From Lactifluus volemus (taxonomy: Eukaryota; Basidiomycota; Agaricomycetes; Russulales; Russulaceae): a stretch of DNA of 64,000 nucleotides. The notes beneath the pieces were generated by a model, which made no database searches, was not told the DNA's origin, and saw nothing but the letters and a program-made list of their open reading frames with translations. Of this stretch, positions 1-10,185 are shown one piece after another. The position numbers and the translations under genes were made by a program. Every line of letters starts with the position of its first letter. Position 1 is the first letter of the stretch. Where the stretch lies: contig WTXI01000025.1 of the NCBI GenBank assembly GCA_022376515.1, positions 248,001 to 312,000 of the forward strand, in the 5' to 3' direction.

Positions 1-560
1 AAATCAAAGAACAACACCATTCTTGCACTCCTGCCTTGGCACAAAGCTGTCAAAAATCAGAGCAAATCAAAACTACACTCAATCATTACTGACAATGGCA
101 AGCTGATCAATTTCATCACAAAAGCTTGGTGTGATAAGTACAGTATTACTCACTACACCACTGCACCCTACATATCTCTGCAAAACAGAAAAGTGGAATG
201 ACTACACTGAATGATTGTCTCCCACACCTGATCAATGTGAATTGCATGCCAAGCACCCAATGATCTCTGAGATGAGTTCTGTCTCACCACAGGCTATCTT
301 ATAAACCATGTCTTCACCACCACGCTTAAAGGCAAAACCCCATTTGAACTATGGTTTGGATGTTGCCCATTGTTTTCACATCTATGTGAAATAGGCTGTG
401 CTGCCTACTCACTCATACACAACCAACCCAAACTTCTTGCACATTCCACCCCTGTATCCTGATCAGTTATACCCATCATTCTAAGGCTTATTGCCTATGA
501 GACCCTGAGTCTGACCATGTTTTTAATTCTTTTCATGTGTTTTTCATTGAACACCTTGAT
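1..560 (+). pseudogene. Ty1/copia retrotransposon integrase relic
   Basis: Frame 1 reads an integrase-core tail containing SIITDNG, then HYTTAPYISLQN followed by KVE, which is the typical copia catalytic-core end. Shifting frames then give the downstream copia hallmarks LINHVFTTTLKGKTPFELWFG and SFHVFFIEHLD. Stop codons (after KVE) and frameshifts break the reading, so it is dead. The element enters from outside the window. The reverse transcriptase is not seen. Basis: motif recognition against the copia family; the fine frame is not resolved. Confidence 0.75.
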
Positions 561-599
561 AGCAGCTGTTACAGAATGCAGGACACATTGGACCCTATG

Positions 600-879
600 C
601 TTCCATAACTGCTTACTCACTAGGATGACACTTCCTTTCCATGCATTTTCCATTGTACTAACTGACCTATTGTTCTGTGTACTATTGTTCTTCCCAATCT
701 GTCCAGTGTTATTGTTCTGAGCCTCTATTGTCCTCAGTTGCTATTGTCTCGACCCCACGCTTATTGTCTCACCTCTTCTGGTTGAACAATTAGCATGACT
801 TATATAAAGTAGGCTGCAGCTGGTAGCTTGTACCCCAGCTTCAGCTTTAACCCAAATTTACTATCTTCACTCTCCTAGG
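600..879 (+). repeat. Probable copia LTR, 5' part
   Basis: Directly after the integrase relic lies a T-rich stretch with repeated TATTGT motifs and a TATA-like ACTTATATAAAG at about 799-810, as expected for an LTR promoter. The sequence is interrupted at 880 by a CATCAGG-ended element. It appears to resume at 3335 with a CTCTCCTCTCC-rich stretch. LTR ends were not defined, so this is an inference from position and promoter-like content. Confidence 0.45.
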
Positions 880-2104
880 CATCAGGAAAATCTGAGTTTT
901 TCTTAACAGCACTTGAGCATGCTTAATATGACTTAACAACACTTCTAAGCACTTTTAAGCAAAATGTCTCTAAGCTGGCCATGCTTAGGCTAAGCTAGGT
1001 CTTCTCCTTAGTTTGACTTAGCCAGGGCTTATTGTTACTTATCTTGGGCTTAGGTTGGGAGATTCACTTAAATGGTAGCTTAGATCTGTGCTTACCAAAA
1101 GTTTCAATCACATAAATTTAGACAATAAATCTATATATTGAGACTAAACTACAACATGACTAGAACTATGTACAGAAGACCCAAGGGTTCCACCAGCCTT
1201 GGTGGAATAGCCCTGGCAGGGGTGGGGGCTGCAGAGCCATAGGGAGGTGGTGGTGGAGGTGTGAGAGGAGATGTGGGAGAAGGTGCAGGAGGAAGTGAGG
1301 CGCATGAGAGAGGTGAGAGAATGCACAGAGGAAATGAGGGACCCAGGAGGTGCAAGAGAGCACACAGGAGGAAATGAGGGGCCTGGGAGGCACAGGAGGC
1401 ATGGGGCATGAGAGAGTGAGAAAGTGCAAGAGAAAGTGCAGGAGAAGGTGCAGGATGTGGGAGAAGCCATGGGAGCTGTGGGAGGAGCTGCAGGAAGCAT
1501 AGGAGAAGGAGGTGCAAGGGATGGTAGTCCAGGTGGCAGAGGCAGCAGTGCAGGCAATGAAAAAAAGAAAAAGTCAGTACGTATTGGGGTAGGACAGGCA
1601 GCATGACAATGTACCAGGGTGTCAGCGCAGGCAGCACAACAACAGACTGCCTCACAGAGGCAGTGGATCCAAGAGGTGGTGAAAGTGGTGGGGGAGATGT
1701 GGGCACAGGAGGCCCATGATGATGCAACAGAGACAGGGACAGAACCAGAGGCAGAGGCAGAACCAGAGAAGGAGACAGAGAAGGAGGCAGAGGCAGGGGC
1801 AGAGAAGGAGAGGACATAGAGGAAGCAGCGGTGGGACATGTTGGGATGGGGCAGACAATGATGGAGAGAGATAGAGAGAAAGATGGAAAGGGGTGGCAGA
1901 CTACAAGAGGCATGAAAATCAACATTGTGCAAACAGTAGTAAATAATACACCCACTGTAATGACTTAGCAAAAATTTTGCAAGTCATGACAGCATTTTTT
2001 TTTGGACTTTAGTTAAATTACATAAATTAATTTTTTATTTCTGTTTGCTTGTCTTAAGTGTCTTACACATCTTAATTACTTAATGTGCTTATCTTTGGTC
2101 TTGA

Positions 2105-3206
2105 TGTCATGGTTCACAGGGACCGTGGCTCAAAGTGAGCTTTATTTCTAGTCTGGCTATTTGTTGTGATATAGTCAGACAAGACTAGCAACACCAAATG
2201 GTCAATCTAAGTACACGCAGGCAAGTTCCTGTGAAGGATAGACTTGACTGTGCGAACTCTCAGGTTCGTATTGCGTGAGGCAGGTAGTATGGGCCGGTGC
2301 ACGTGATGGTCGAAGTTACCATTCCAAAAGAGGATAGACAGTGGCAGATGGACAAAGGATGATCTGTAAGTTCAACCACAATGTGGGTGCGAGTATACTT
2401 AGAGGGAAGGGGGTTTCTCGCCTCTATGGACACTCGTGGGAGGTTGAACTAAGGTTTGTATGAAATAAAGGGGGAGGAATCAGACAATCCTTCACCCTCA
2501 ATTTTGTACAAGGTTCAGGGCGTCTGTGAGCTTGTTTACAAGGCATAAACAGGCAAACAGATGTTCTGATTGTGGCACGAAGGTACCTTAACCAAAGGTA
2601 CGAAGAGGGGATGCACAAAAAAAAAAGAGGGAGATTGAGTGTCAAGCAACAAGCTGTGATTCTCGACAAAGCTGAAGCTAGGGCTTTAGCTCATCTACAG
2701 GGCCTTATTTATGCATACAGAGGGCCAGCCAACTATCCTACAAGGGTCACAGTAAAGTAGCGAAGTCAAGACCATTGACTAAGGACCTGAGTCAGTTCTG
2801 ATGACTCAAGAACTGACTCAGTGCATCTGACTCAAGATCTGAGTCAAGAATGCTGACTCAAGATTTGAGTCATGATTCCTGAGTCAAACACACGTCCAAA
2901 ACGGCGACACACAGCCCCTAGAACATCAGGAAAACCCATCTGGCCTTAAAGTGTATTAGATGCTCCTTAGAGCTTACTTAAGTGTCTTATTGACATTGGC
3001 AAGTAGAAGGATCTACTTGCCAATGTCAATAAGACACTTAAGTAAGCTCTAAGGAGCATCTAATACACTTTAAAGCCAGATGGGTTTTCCTGATGAAGTC
3101 AAACAGAGGGGGCTGGCCAAGGAAAGGGATTCTAGGTCATAACACAAGGTGAAAAATAGATGGAAAACAGTAGCAAATGGGCCGGATGGCCCACATAACC
3201 ATAACA
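2105..3206 (-). mobile_element. Solo LTR, family L (copy 1), with MITE inside
   Basis: On the plus strand it begins TGTCATGG and ends CATAACA, i.e. TG..CA ends. It is flanked by a perfect 5-bp duplication CTTGA at 2100-2104 and 3207-3211. It is homologous over its length to the LTRs at 19992, 21156 and 34521. The TATA-containing promoter strand is the minus strand. It is 1102 bp because a 172-bp hairpin element is inserted at 2924-3095. No internal retrotransposon sequence adjoins it, so it is a solo LTR left by recombination. Confidence 0.88.
2924..3095. mobile_element. 172-bp hairpin MITE with CATCAGG ends
   Basis: A near-perfect palindrome whose ~82-bp arms meet near 3010. It starts CATCAGGAAAACCC and ends with the exact complement. 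The uninterrupted LTR at about 20750 reads CTAGAAGTC, whereas here CTAGAA and AAGTC flank the insert, suggesting a 2-bp AA duplication. Its end sequence matches the larger CATCAGG elements, so it is probably a minimal member of that group. Confidence 0.8.
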
Positions 3207-3334
3207 CTTGATTTGCTTGCTTGTTGTACATACTCATTTTCTAAGCAAAAAATAAGCAGCTTGAGCAACTTGACAGGCTTAAAAATGAAATAAGCTGGTT
3301 AAGCTGTCTAAGTTTTTTCTGGATTTTCCTGATG

Positions 3335-4242
3335 TAGAGCACCTAAGAATCTCCTCTCCTCTCCTCTTCTCCCCTCTTCTCTTATCCTCTTATACACCCT
3401 AACAAGGCTGTCAAAGCTTGGTGGTTGTGTTACAACACCACAGGACTCTGCATGTCATTACCTTGAGTGACCCTGAGTCCAGGTCCTAGGAGAGACCAGA
3501 AACACTGAACTCTAGTTGAGAACCGGCCCTAGTAGAGCCATAACAAAAGCCAAAGCTTACTATTACTAGTGGATGTCCACCTGGGACTATCTGCAACAAC
3601 CAGACTACTTGCAGATCAAAGAATTGTTAATCAATGCACACTTGAACAAGAACACTGCCTGTTAGAAACAAGTGGTTCCTATGCTCTTGGTAAAGTCAGG
3701 TGGTTCAGATAAACCTTAGTGACATTAGTCAATAAGGGTCAGGTTCAGAAGGTACTAAGTTAACAGTCATGTGACAGAGTATTCAGCAGTAACTTGCAGC
3801 ATTACTGACAGTGTGAGACAGGGATCAGATGTCTGAGAGGTTCAGGAATAAAGTGTGAAGGTTCTCAGAACAGTAAGCTCATATTGTAGGCTCAAGTCCA
3901 AGCTGGTAAGCCAGGGCCTAAGTGAGGGTCCTTATATACATGAGCTACCTAGTCAGAAGAAGTCAGTATGAGTTGTAGGTAAGGAGTCACCGTGACTCAT
4001 GGTGATGAGTCATAACGAGTCACCATAAGTCGAGTCTATGCATGAGTCAGTTCGAGTCACTGGCTTATGTAATCATACAGTACTCAGTCCAGATGTGAGA
4101 ATTGTAGGTGATCAGTCATGTGAGAAAATTTACATAAGGGAGGCAGTGACCATGTGACTGTAACACTGCCATATGAGAGTACTATTGGTCAAGAGAAATA
4201 GAAAGGTGGTGCTGGAAAGAAGCAATCATCTTCTGCTCACAT
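3335..4242. other. Resumed LTR, then repeat-derived sequence; no gene
   Basis: The stretch opens with a CT-rich segment that looks like the continuation of the interrupted copia LTR. No recognisable coding region follows. A cluster of GAGTCAC, TGACTCA and TGAGTCA words lies at about 3985-4060. It ends in the target sequence of the LINE insertion. Confidence 0.4.
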
Positions 4243-4254
4243 ATAATCAAGCAC

Positions 4255-5817
4255 ATGGTCACTTCCAGGACAAAGAGCACCATCAAGGCACTCCAACTCC
4301 TGGGAAACTCAGTAAGGGGCTTGGACCACGGCAGCTGGCGCCGGGCGTACAACGCCATTTGCATCCCCACCCTTACATATGGGGCCCCCGTCTGGTTCCG
4401 CGGCCAGAAACGGCACATCAGAACCCTCCAAGCAGTACAGAACACGGCGATTGTGGTCATCACCAGCGCCTTCCAGAGCTCACCCCACGAACCTCTGCAT
4501 CAACTCTCGGCCATCCTCCCCATCCAACTCCATATCGAGAAGCTCGCTAAGCAGGCGGCCATTCGTCTACTTACACTCCCCACCAGCTCTCCGGTCCTCC
4601 AGAGACTGGGAAACCCCTGGTGCTCAGCTCAAGGAAGCGAGGTCCCCCTCCCGTATCCCCCACTTGCTCACCCCCCGATTTCGTCCATTCGCCGCCTCTT
4701 CAAGCGCGTTCCCGCCGATAGCCGAAGACCCCCTGTCTTCGACCACCCCCCCTGGAAGCGATGCCAACCCCCGCCAACCCGGTTCACGGTGTCTCAACTC
4801 GTATGCAAAGGGGACGAATGGAAAAAGCTCATTAACTCCATCATCAAAACTCACTACGACAAGTCCGACAAGGTTCTGATCTACTGCAGGGCCCTCGGCC
4901 CCAACCCAATGCAGACTCACCCCATGTGGACGGCGGCCTGCGTCGCCTTCCAACGCAGCCAGGAGGTGGGCCAGCAGGTTACTGTCCTAGGCCAAAACGC
5001 ATCCGCCAGAGACGCAGCGTTCCGTGCTGTAGCGGACGCAGCGGACCTCGCTAGGGAACTCCTAGCAGGCTCCCCTTCCCCCTCAGTCTCACTTCTCACG
5101 GCTGACCATTTCGTTCTTCCCTACTGCCAGGTCACGGACTGCCACGACAACGCTGAAGCCTGCAAGGCGATCTGCGACACTATCTCCGACCTCCTTGCCA
5201 CACACCCCGCCTCCACCTGCACAATCCGCTGGTTCCCAGGCACTGCCTCTTTCCTACCCCTCAAACGTCTACAAAACATCGCTATCGACGTGGCAGCCCG
5301 TACTGCCCCAGACCTCCTCATTGCCGCCCCCACTGTGGAGGCCCTGCGAGTCATCTCCCGTCAGGAAGCCTTCACCGACTGGGAGCAAATTTGGCACGAC
5401 AACCCCCACACTAACCCGGCTTACTGAGCCCTCCACCACCCACCATCAAACGACCCACCCAACTTTGTGCAAGGGATTGCCACCTCCTCCTGGCCAGTCT
5501 TTTGCACTGCCATTCGGCTCCTTACTGAACACGCCTTCACAGGTAAATACAGCGCACGCCACCGCCCTCACACCCCAGACCCCCACAGATGTCAGTGCGG
5601 TCGCGAACCCCTTCAGACTCCCTCACACGTCATTTTCCACTGCGCGCTTTTCCGTGCTGCCCGTGAACGCCACTTACGCCCAGCGTCCCAGACGTTGTCC
5701 CCCAATATCATTTTTGGGACGAAAGCAGGAGGGGAGGCCCTGGCGAAATTTATAGAGGAGACACAGGGCTGCATCAGGCCTTGGAGAAGAGACCCACCAC
5801 CAGAAGACCACGGCTAG
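4255..5817 (+). pseudogene. LINE ORF2 C-terminal part (post-RT, RNase H, zinc knuckle)
   Basis: One frame runs 521 codons with a single in-frame TGA at 5425-5427. In order it shows the connection region after reverse transcriptase (LTYGAPVWFRG, then LQAVQNTAIVVI), an RNase H-like region ending IAIDVAARTAP near residue 355, and a CCHC-like CQCG..H..C motif at about 5586-5645. The polymerase domain is missing through 5' truncation. The stop is consistent with a CGA-to-TGA transition. Tad1-like or I-like clade membership is a guess. Confidence 0.8.
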
Positions 5818-6010
5818 CTATGCAGGGCACACCACCCGAGCCACATTCCTGATTCACACTCTCACCCCCCACACCAATTTCCATATTAAAGTCACTTCAC
5901 CTTAACCCTATACCTAGATTGTTCCATGTAGCAGTTGAGCGCGTCTTTGTTGTGATTGAACATATTGCGCTATACAAATGCGGATTCAAAAAATATATAT
6001 ATATATATAT
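4255..6010 (+). mobile_element. 5'-truncated LINE retrotransposon
   Basis: A perfect 12-bp target duplication, ATAATCAAGCAC, lies at 4243-4254 and 6011-6022. The insert ends in A-rich sequence and (TA)n, as expected for target-primed reverse transcription. It carries the 3' part of an ORF2. The base composition, rich in CCCC and CTC, differs from the AT-rich flanks, so this looks like a relatively recent insertion. Confidence 0.9.
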
Positions 6011-6022
6011 ATAATCAAGCAC

Positions 6023-6600
6023 CTAGAACAAATAGTGGGTGCAGGAACAGAATTATTTCAATCTGAGCAAGGAAACACATTGATTCTCTATCTCCCCAAA
6101 GATCACATCACCTTCCACATGCAAGGCTGGACAGGAATAATGATGGGTCTTTGATCATTATCTGGGATACAGATCAAGAAGACCTAGGGACCATGCCACA
6201 CAGGAGAAGTAATCATAGTGCCAACACATAGTTGTGTTCCCACTGAGGAAAAGCATGATGGTATGACCCTTTTTCTAACCTGCTCCTTGCCTTATGGCAC
6301 TCTTATTCCTTTTACTCTTCTCTCACCTAAGGGCCCCCCTTTTTTCTTTCTGCATTTTGCAATACCCACTGTAGTGAACACTTCTTCTTTCACCCACCTC
6401 ACTGGCACTTTCACAGCTATTATTATTGCTCACTATCACTCAAGTGCCTTCTCCTTCACCCCCCTCACTGGGACTTTTCTTGTGTTTTATGGGTATTTGA
6501 CTTCTGTACAATGAGAAGGAGAAATGATGTGTGGACATGACATCACCTGACATCATACATCATCACAACTTATCACATGTATTATACTGTAGCTGGCACA
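6023..6600. other. Repeat-derived, no gene recognised
   Basis: This continues the sequence broken by the LINE insertion. Short open frames are T- and P-rich and match no family I know. I see no promoter or RNA gene here. Confidence 0.4.
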
Positions 6601-8510
6601 AGTACTTAAACAGGCCAATTGGGCTACTGTAATATCCACGAACCCCAGCCGAACTCTAAAGGGGCAGTTCACATTTGTAAGCATGAATCGCTGAGGTAAT
6701 TCACGAACAATCATGACTTGGCACAACGCCACGAAAACCCCAGCCCAAGTCGCCCCGTTCCTGACCAACTGTTCACACCGCCGCAGGCGGGAAGATTTTT
6801 GTTTTTCAACTTATTTTTTTTGCAGATTTTGCAGCACGCACACCGTGCCCCCAATTTTTTTTACTCAGGCTGCCAGAGATGACTCCCAACCTCCACCCGA
6901 CGCCGCTTGTCCACGCCACAGCACCCAACTCGGGCCTCGAGCACCGTGGCCGCGGCCACAGCGCAGCTCCCTGTCCTCGCTTGCGCTCACCGTGCTCACC
7001 GCACCCCTCTCCAATCTTTCTGCCACTATCCCTGGGCATGGCCGTGGCCGCTGCCGCCGGTGACTAGTAAGTGCCACCATGCCCATCACCACTACCAGCT
7101 CTGACACCTCTTTTTTCACCGGCAGTGCTCGCCTCAAGTTGGAGGAGCTCAGGTCAAAGTGCTGGGAGCGCAGATTGTGTGTCTCAGGGAACAAGACACA
7201 GCTCGTTCAACAGCTGCAGGATGACGACAGGCGCACGCGGGGTGATTGGGGCGCGCTCGGTGCCTCACTTGGCGCTGCTCAGTGCGTGCCCCCCTTCACT
7301 CACTGCCAACTGCTACTGACGCCCTTTCCATGTTAGGGATCAGGATACTGCGCGCTGCAAGACGATGCCACATCATGATGTGGTCAATGTCCCGCCGCCT
7401 GGGTCACCCCCACCTCCCCTCGTTTCAACACCGTCATCCACGGCCGTGGGTAAATGGGGTGCACTCGGGGATGCTCAGTGTGTGGCCCTGCACTGTGTGC
7501 TGCCGCCTCCACAACTCGTTTTGCCACCTCCCCTCATTTCGGCACCACTTGTATCCCCGCCGCCTCCCCTCGTTTCAACACCGTCATCCACAGCCACAGG
7601 TGAACAGTCTGCACCTGGAACTGCTCAGTGCGTGGCCCCACATCGTGTGGTGCCGCCTATGCAACTCGTTTCGATGCCATGTTGTGATGTGGCCAATGGC
7701 CTGCTGCCTGGGTTGCCCCTACCTCCCCAACTCGTATCGCTGCCACCTCCCCAACTCCCTTCGACACCGTTGACTACGGCCATTGGCCCATTGCCACCAC
7801 ATCCTGCAACAGCTCTAGAAGGCATGGTGACAGATGCAGAGGCTGGGAAGGTGCTGGATGATGCGGCATCTGTGGAATTGGCCTATCAACAAGCCATCAA
7901 TAATGAGGGCACAATGGGGTGGGTTGATAACTTCATCTTCAACACACGTCGCCCAAGTGGCCAAAGCACAGAGGCCTCAGTTATCAAGTTGTACAATGTG
8001 AGCACACTGTGTGGGTGGCTGAGGCTTGTTCATGCTCATTGTCTCTCATCAGGAATGGCTACCTAATGCACTCCGTGATGAGGTTGTGCCAGATGAAATC
8101 ATTGATGCCAACCACACAATCCAGTACCTCAAGTATTCTTCCACACGCCACCTCCTCACTAAACAAGGAGAGAAGAAGGAGACAGATGACTGCCTGTCTG
8201 TGGTATGCCCTTGCCCTCAATACTGATACCTTGCTTGCCAACTGATGTTTGCTTCAGCAATCCCTCAAGAAGGTGGTCACAATGCTGGCTCGCATCCGTC
8301 GCCGGCAGGAAGATGACAACCCTGCACTAGTCCACACCCGACCAGACAGAAATTCATGACTTGAGCTAGTGGGCCATTACTTTGTATGGCATGTCCGAGT
8401 TCTCCCATGTTGTAGATGTGCATATAAATGCAATTCTCTGCTCACATCACAGAATAAATGCAACATAATAAAAATTACATTGAAACTATTTTGCATACCA
8501 TACTAGTATA
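6600..8510 (+). pseudogene. Crypton-like protein, N-terminal part with SAP domain
   Basis: From 7079 a frame gives TTTSSDTSFFTGSARLKLEELRSK.. continuing to a SAP-type helix-turn-helix (LKLEELRSKCWERRLCV then GNKTQLVQQLQ, about 7133-7222). A Pro/Ser-rich stretch follows, then a conserved-looking segment (LAYQQAINNEGTMGWVDNFI, 7880-7940). Further exons contain EWLPNALRDEV and QSLKKVVTMLARIRRRQ. The segment near 8361-8510 recurs after the recombinase gene (16650-16700) and inverted at 26982-27135, so it is a shared 3' end. The recombinase domain is absent here. Exon structure is tentative. Confidence 0.5.
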
Positions 8511-9515
8511 TCAGCAAAATGTCTGAGCAACTTATTTGTACTTAAATGTACTCTAATCATCACACCTCACTGAAATGGCTCACTTGAGGCAGACCGAAAA
8601 GGTAGCCAGCCCGGACCCTTGGGTCCCAAACACATGACATTAGAGCAGGGATGCATGCTGAGAAGCCGCATGACACGAACGGTGTGCTAATATACAGAGC
8701 TAAGGTAGAGAGGCTGTGGAGCAAGCACAGGCAAAAGAAGAGCAAAAAAACATGGAGAGAAAGCAAAAAAAAAGGGCAAGCAGAAAGAAAGTAAGAGGGA
8801 GGGAAAAGGGTGGGTAAGCAAAAACACAGAGTTGATGTGGAATTGAGGGGTGAGAAGCTGATGAAAGAGGAGTCAGTTAGATGTAAGAATGGGTACAGTG
8901 AAGGAGAATGAGAGAAAACAAGAGAGGACAAACCTGATAAAGTGGGAGTCTGAAGCTAGGGGGAAGAGACCCCTGAAGGAAAGACTGTCCACCTTATCAG
9001 AAGGAGGATCCCACCAGACACCCCAAACTGCAGCACCTGCTGCCAACAGGGGTCCGGACTCCCATATTTGTCCTGAAGCACATGACGAACGTGTGTGGAG
9101 GCCCGGACTCGCAAAGAAGAGGCAAACCCCTGTAGTGAATGCACAAGGAGTCGGACAATTGCTGTAGGGTCTACTGTAGAGAAAGTAGGAGGAATTGTGG
9201 CCTGTAGCAGTGTAGCAAGGTGAAGGGCAGCAATGTGTGCCAAAATGTGAGGATCCGATTAGACTCATGTAAACACGTTTAAAGCCGATAAAATAATTTT
9301 TTAAGTACTCCTAAGTACTTTAAGCACTTTAAGCACTTTAAGTTATTTTAAGACAAGTCAGCCTCCCAGAAAATGCTTATTTTCGCTTATTTTCTTTTTT
9401 TTTATTACTTAAAATCAGGTCAATTTCAACATTTTAGTGATTTTCAAGCATGTTTAGTTTTAAGCACATTTTAAGAGGATTTTAAGCAAAATTTATTTGA
9501 GACTACACAACAACA
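8511..9515. repeat. CATCAG-type element, left part
   Basis: It begins ATCAGCAAAATGTCTGAGC at 8511, the same start as the element at 17394. At 9280-9480 it has dense TTAAG/CTTATTTTC words, closely matching 19716-19900. That paralogue carries a hAT insertion close to its left end, so this copy shows the hAT empty site. No coding region is recognised; the long open frames are low-complexity (Ser/Leu/Phe-rich). Confidence 0.55.
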
Positions 9516-9518
9516 TTA

Positions 9519-10182
9519 GGCCTTGTACGGCAACGCATGTAAATTGAGATTTAGCCAAATCTCAATTTACATTGCCATGTTGCTGGGGCTGAGTTTTAAT
9601 ACTAGTATGGGAACCTTAACCACAGTCTTAAAATTGAAACAAGTCCATATAAGGTATGTTCCGCTTTGTTATTGCCGGGTTTCAGAGCCCACATTTGTAA
9701 TCGCTAGATCTGGTTCTGGTGATCGCAATAACAACTCTCAATCGAAAAAAAGGGCAATGTGCTCTCTGAATTCCCTTTATTGCATATATACACCATCAAT
9801 AAATGTAAATTAACTGTTTTATGTGCAGTACAACAAGCTACATGTTATTTAAGAAATTTGACATCTGTGGATTCGAACCCAGGCCACTCCCAAGACGGAA
9901 AAATGCAGGCCGGACGCTCTGACCGCTGATCTATCCGGTCGGGAATCGGGCACAAAATCGTTTGTATAGATGTACAAGTTTTAGCGCAGTGGCTTTGAAA
10001 CCCCGCTCTGATGACTAACATGAAACTGGAATCTGCCATATATGGATGAGTGCATAAATACGATATTTCAATGACTAGGGTTGGGGTTTCCTTGCTAGTA
10101 ATTCAGACTCAGCCCCGGCAACACGGCAATGTAAATTGAGATTTAGCTAAATCTCAATTTACACGCGTTGCCGTACAAGGCC
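9519..10182. mobile_element. PIF/Harbinger-like MITE, 664 bp
   Basis: It has terminal inverted repeats of about 75 bp starting GGCCTTGTACGGCAACG, each containing its own smaller palindrome (AAATTGAGATTTAG). It is flanked by a perfect TTA target duplication at 9516-9518 and 10183-10185. The paralogous element near 19905-19925 reads ACAACATTAGTAACTAG without the insert, giving the empty site. A TTA duplication with GG-starting ends is typical of PIF/Harbinger. No transposase is present. Confidence 0.85.
9866..9945 (-). tRNA. tRNA-like segment (degenerate) inside MITE
   Basis: The minus strand contains a box-A-like TAGATCAGCGGT and an exact box-B GGTTCGAATCC about 45 bases downstream. A D-arm-like fold (GATCAGCGGTCAGAGC) is visible. 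The T stem and acceptor stem pair poorly and no anticodon is convincing. It is therefore a tRNA-derived sequence or pseudogene with possible Pol III promoter elements, not a confident functional tRNA. Confidence 0.4.
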
Positions 10183-10185
10183 TTA

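Larger units (their letters stand above)
880..3334. mobile_element. CATCAGG-ended non-autonomous element (copy 1), interrupted
   Basis: The ends form an inverted repeat: CATCAGGAAAATC at 880-892 and its complement ending CCTGATG at 3328-3334. Just inside are many TTAAGC/GCTTAA words. The core at about 1190-1930 is GGCAGA/GGAGG-rich and shares a segment around GTGACAA..TACCA with copies near 11.3, 22.6-23.1, 26.2 and 32.2 kb. Long open frames on both strands are low-complexity and look like by-products of composition. A solo LTR (2105-3206) interrupts it. No transposase is seen, and the target duplication is unclear. Confidence 0.65.

Noticed and set aside
1144..1971. Minus-strand open frames of 275 and 268 codons
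   Set aside because: Low-complexity Ser/Pro/Leu translation of a GGCAGA/GGAGG repeat, open in several frames at once, with copies elsewhere in the window; composition artefact.
3000..3020. Strong hairpin as a terminator or ncRNA
   Set aside because: The palindrome is the centre of a 172-bp MITE with defined ends and an empty site, so it is a mobile element.
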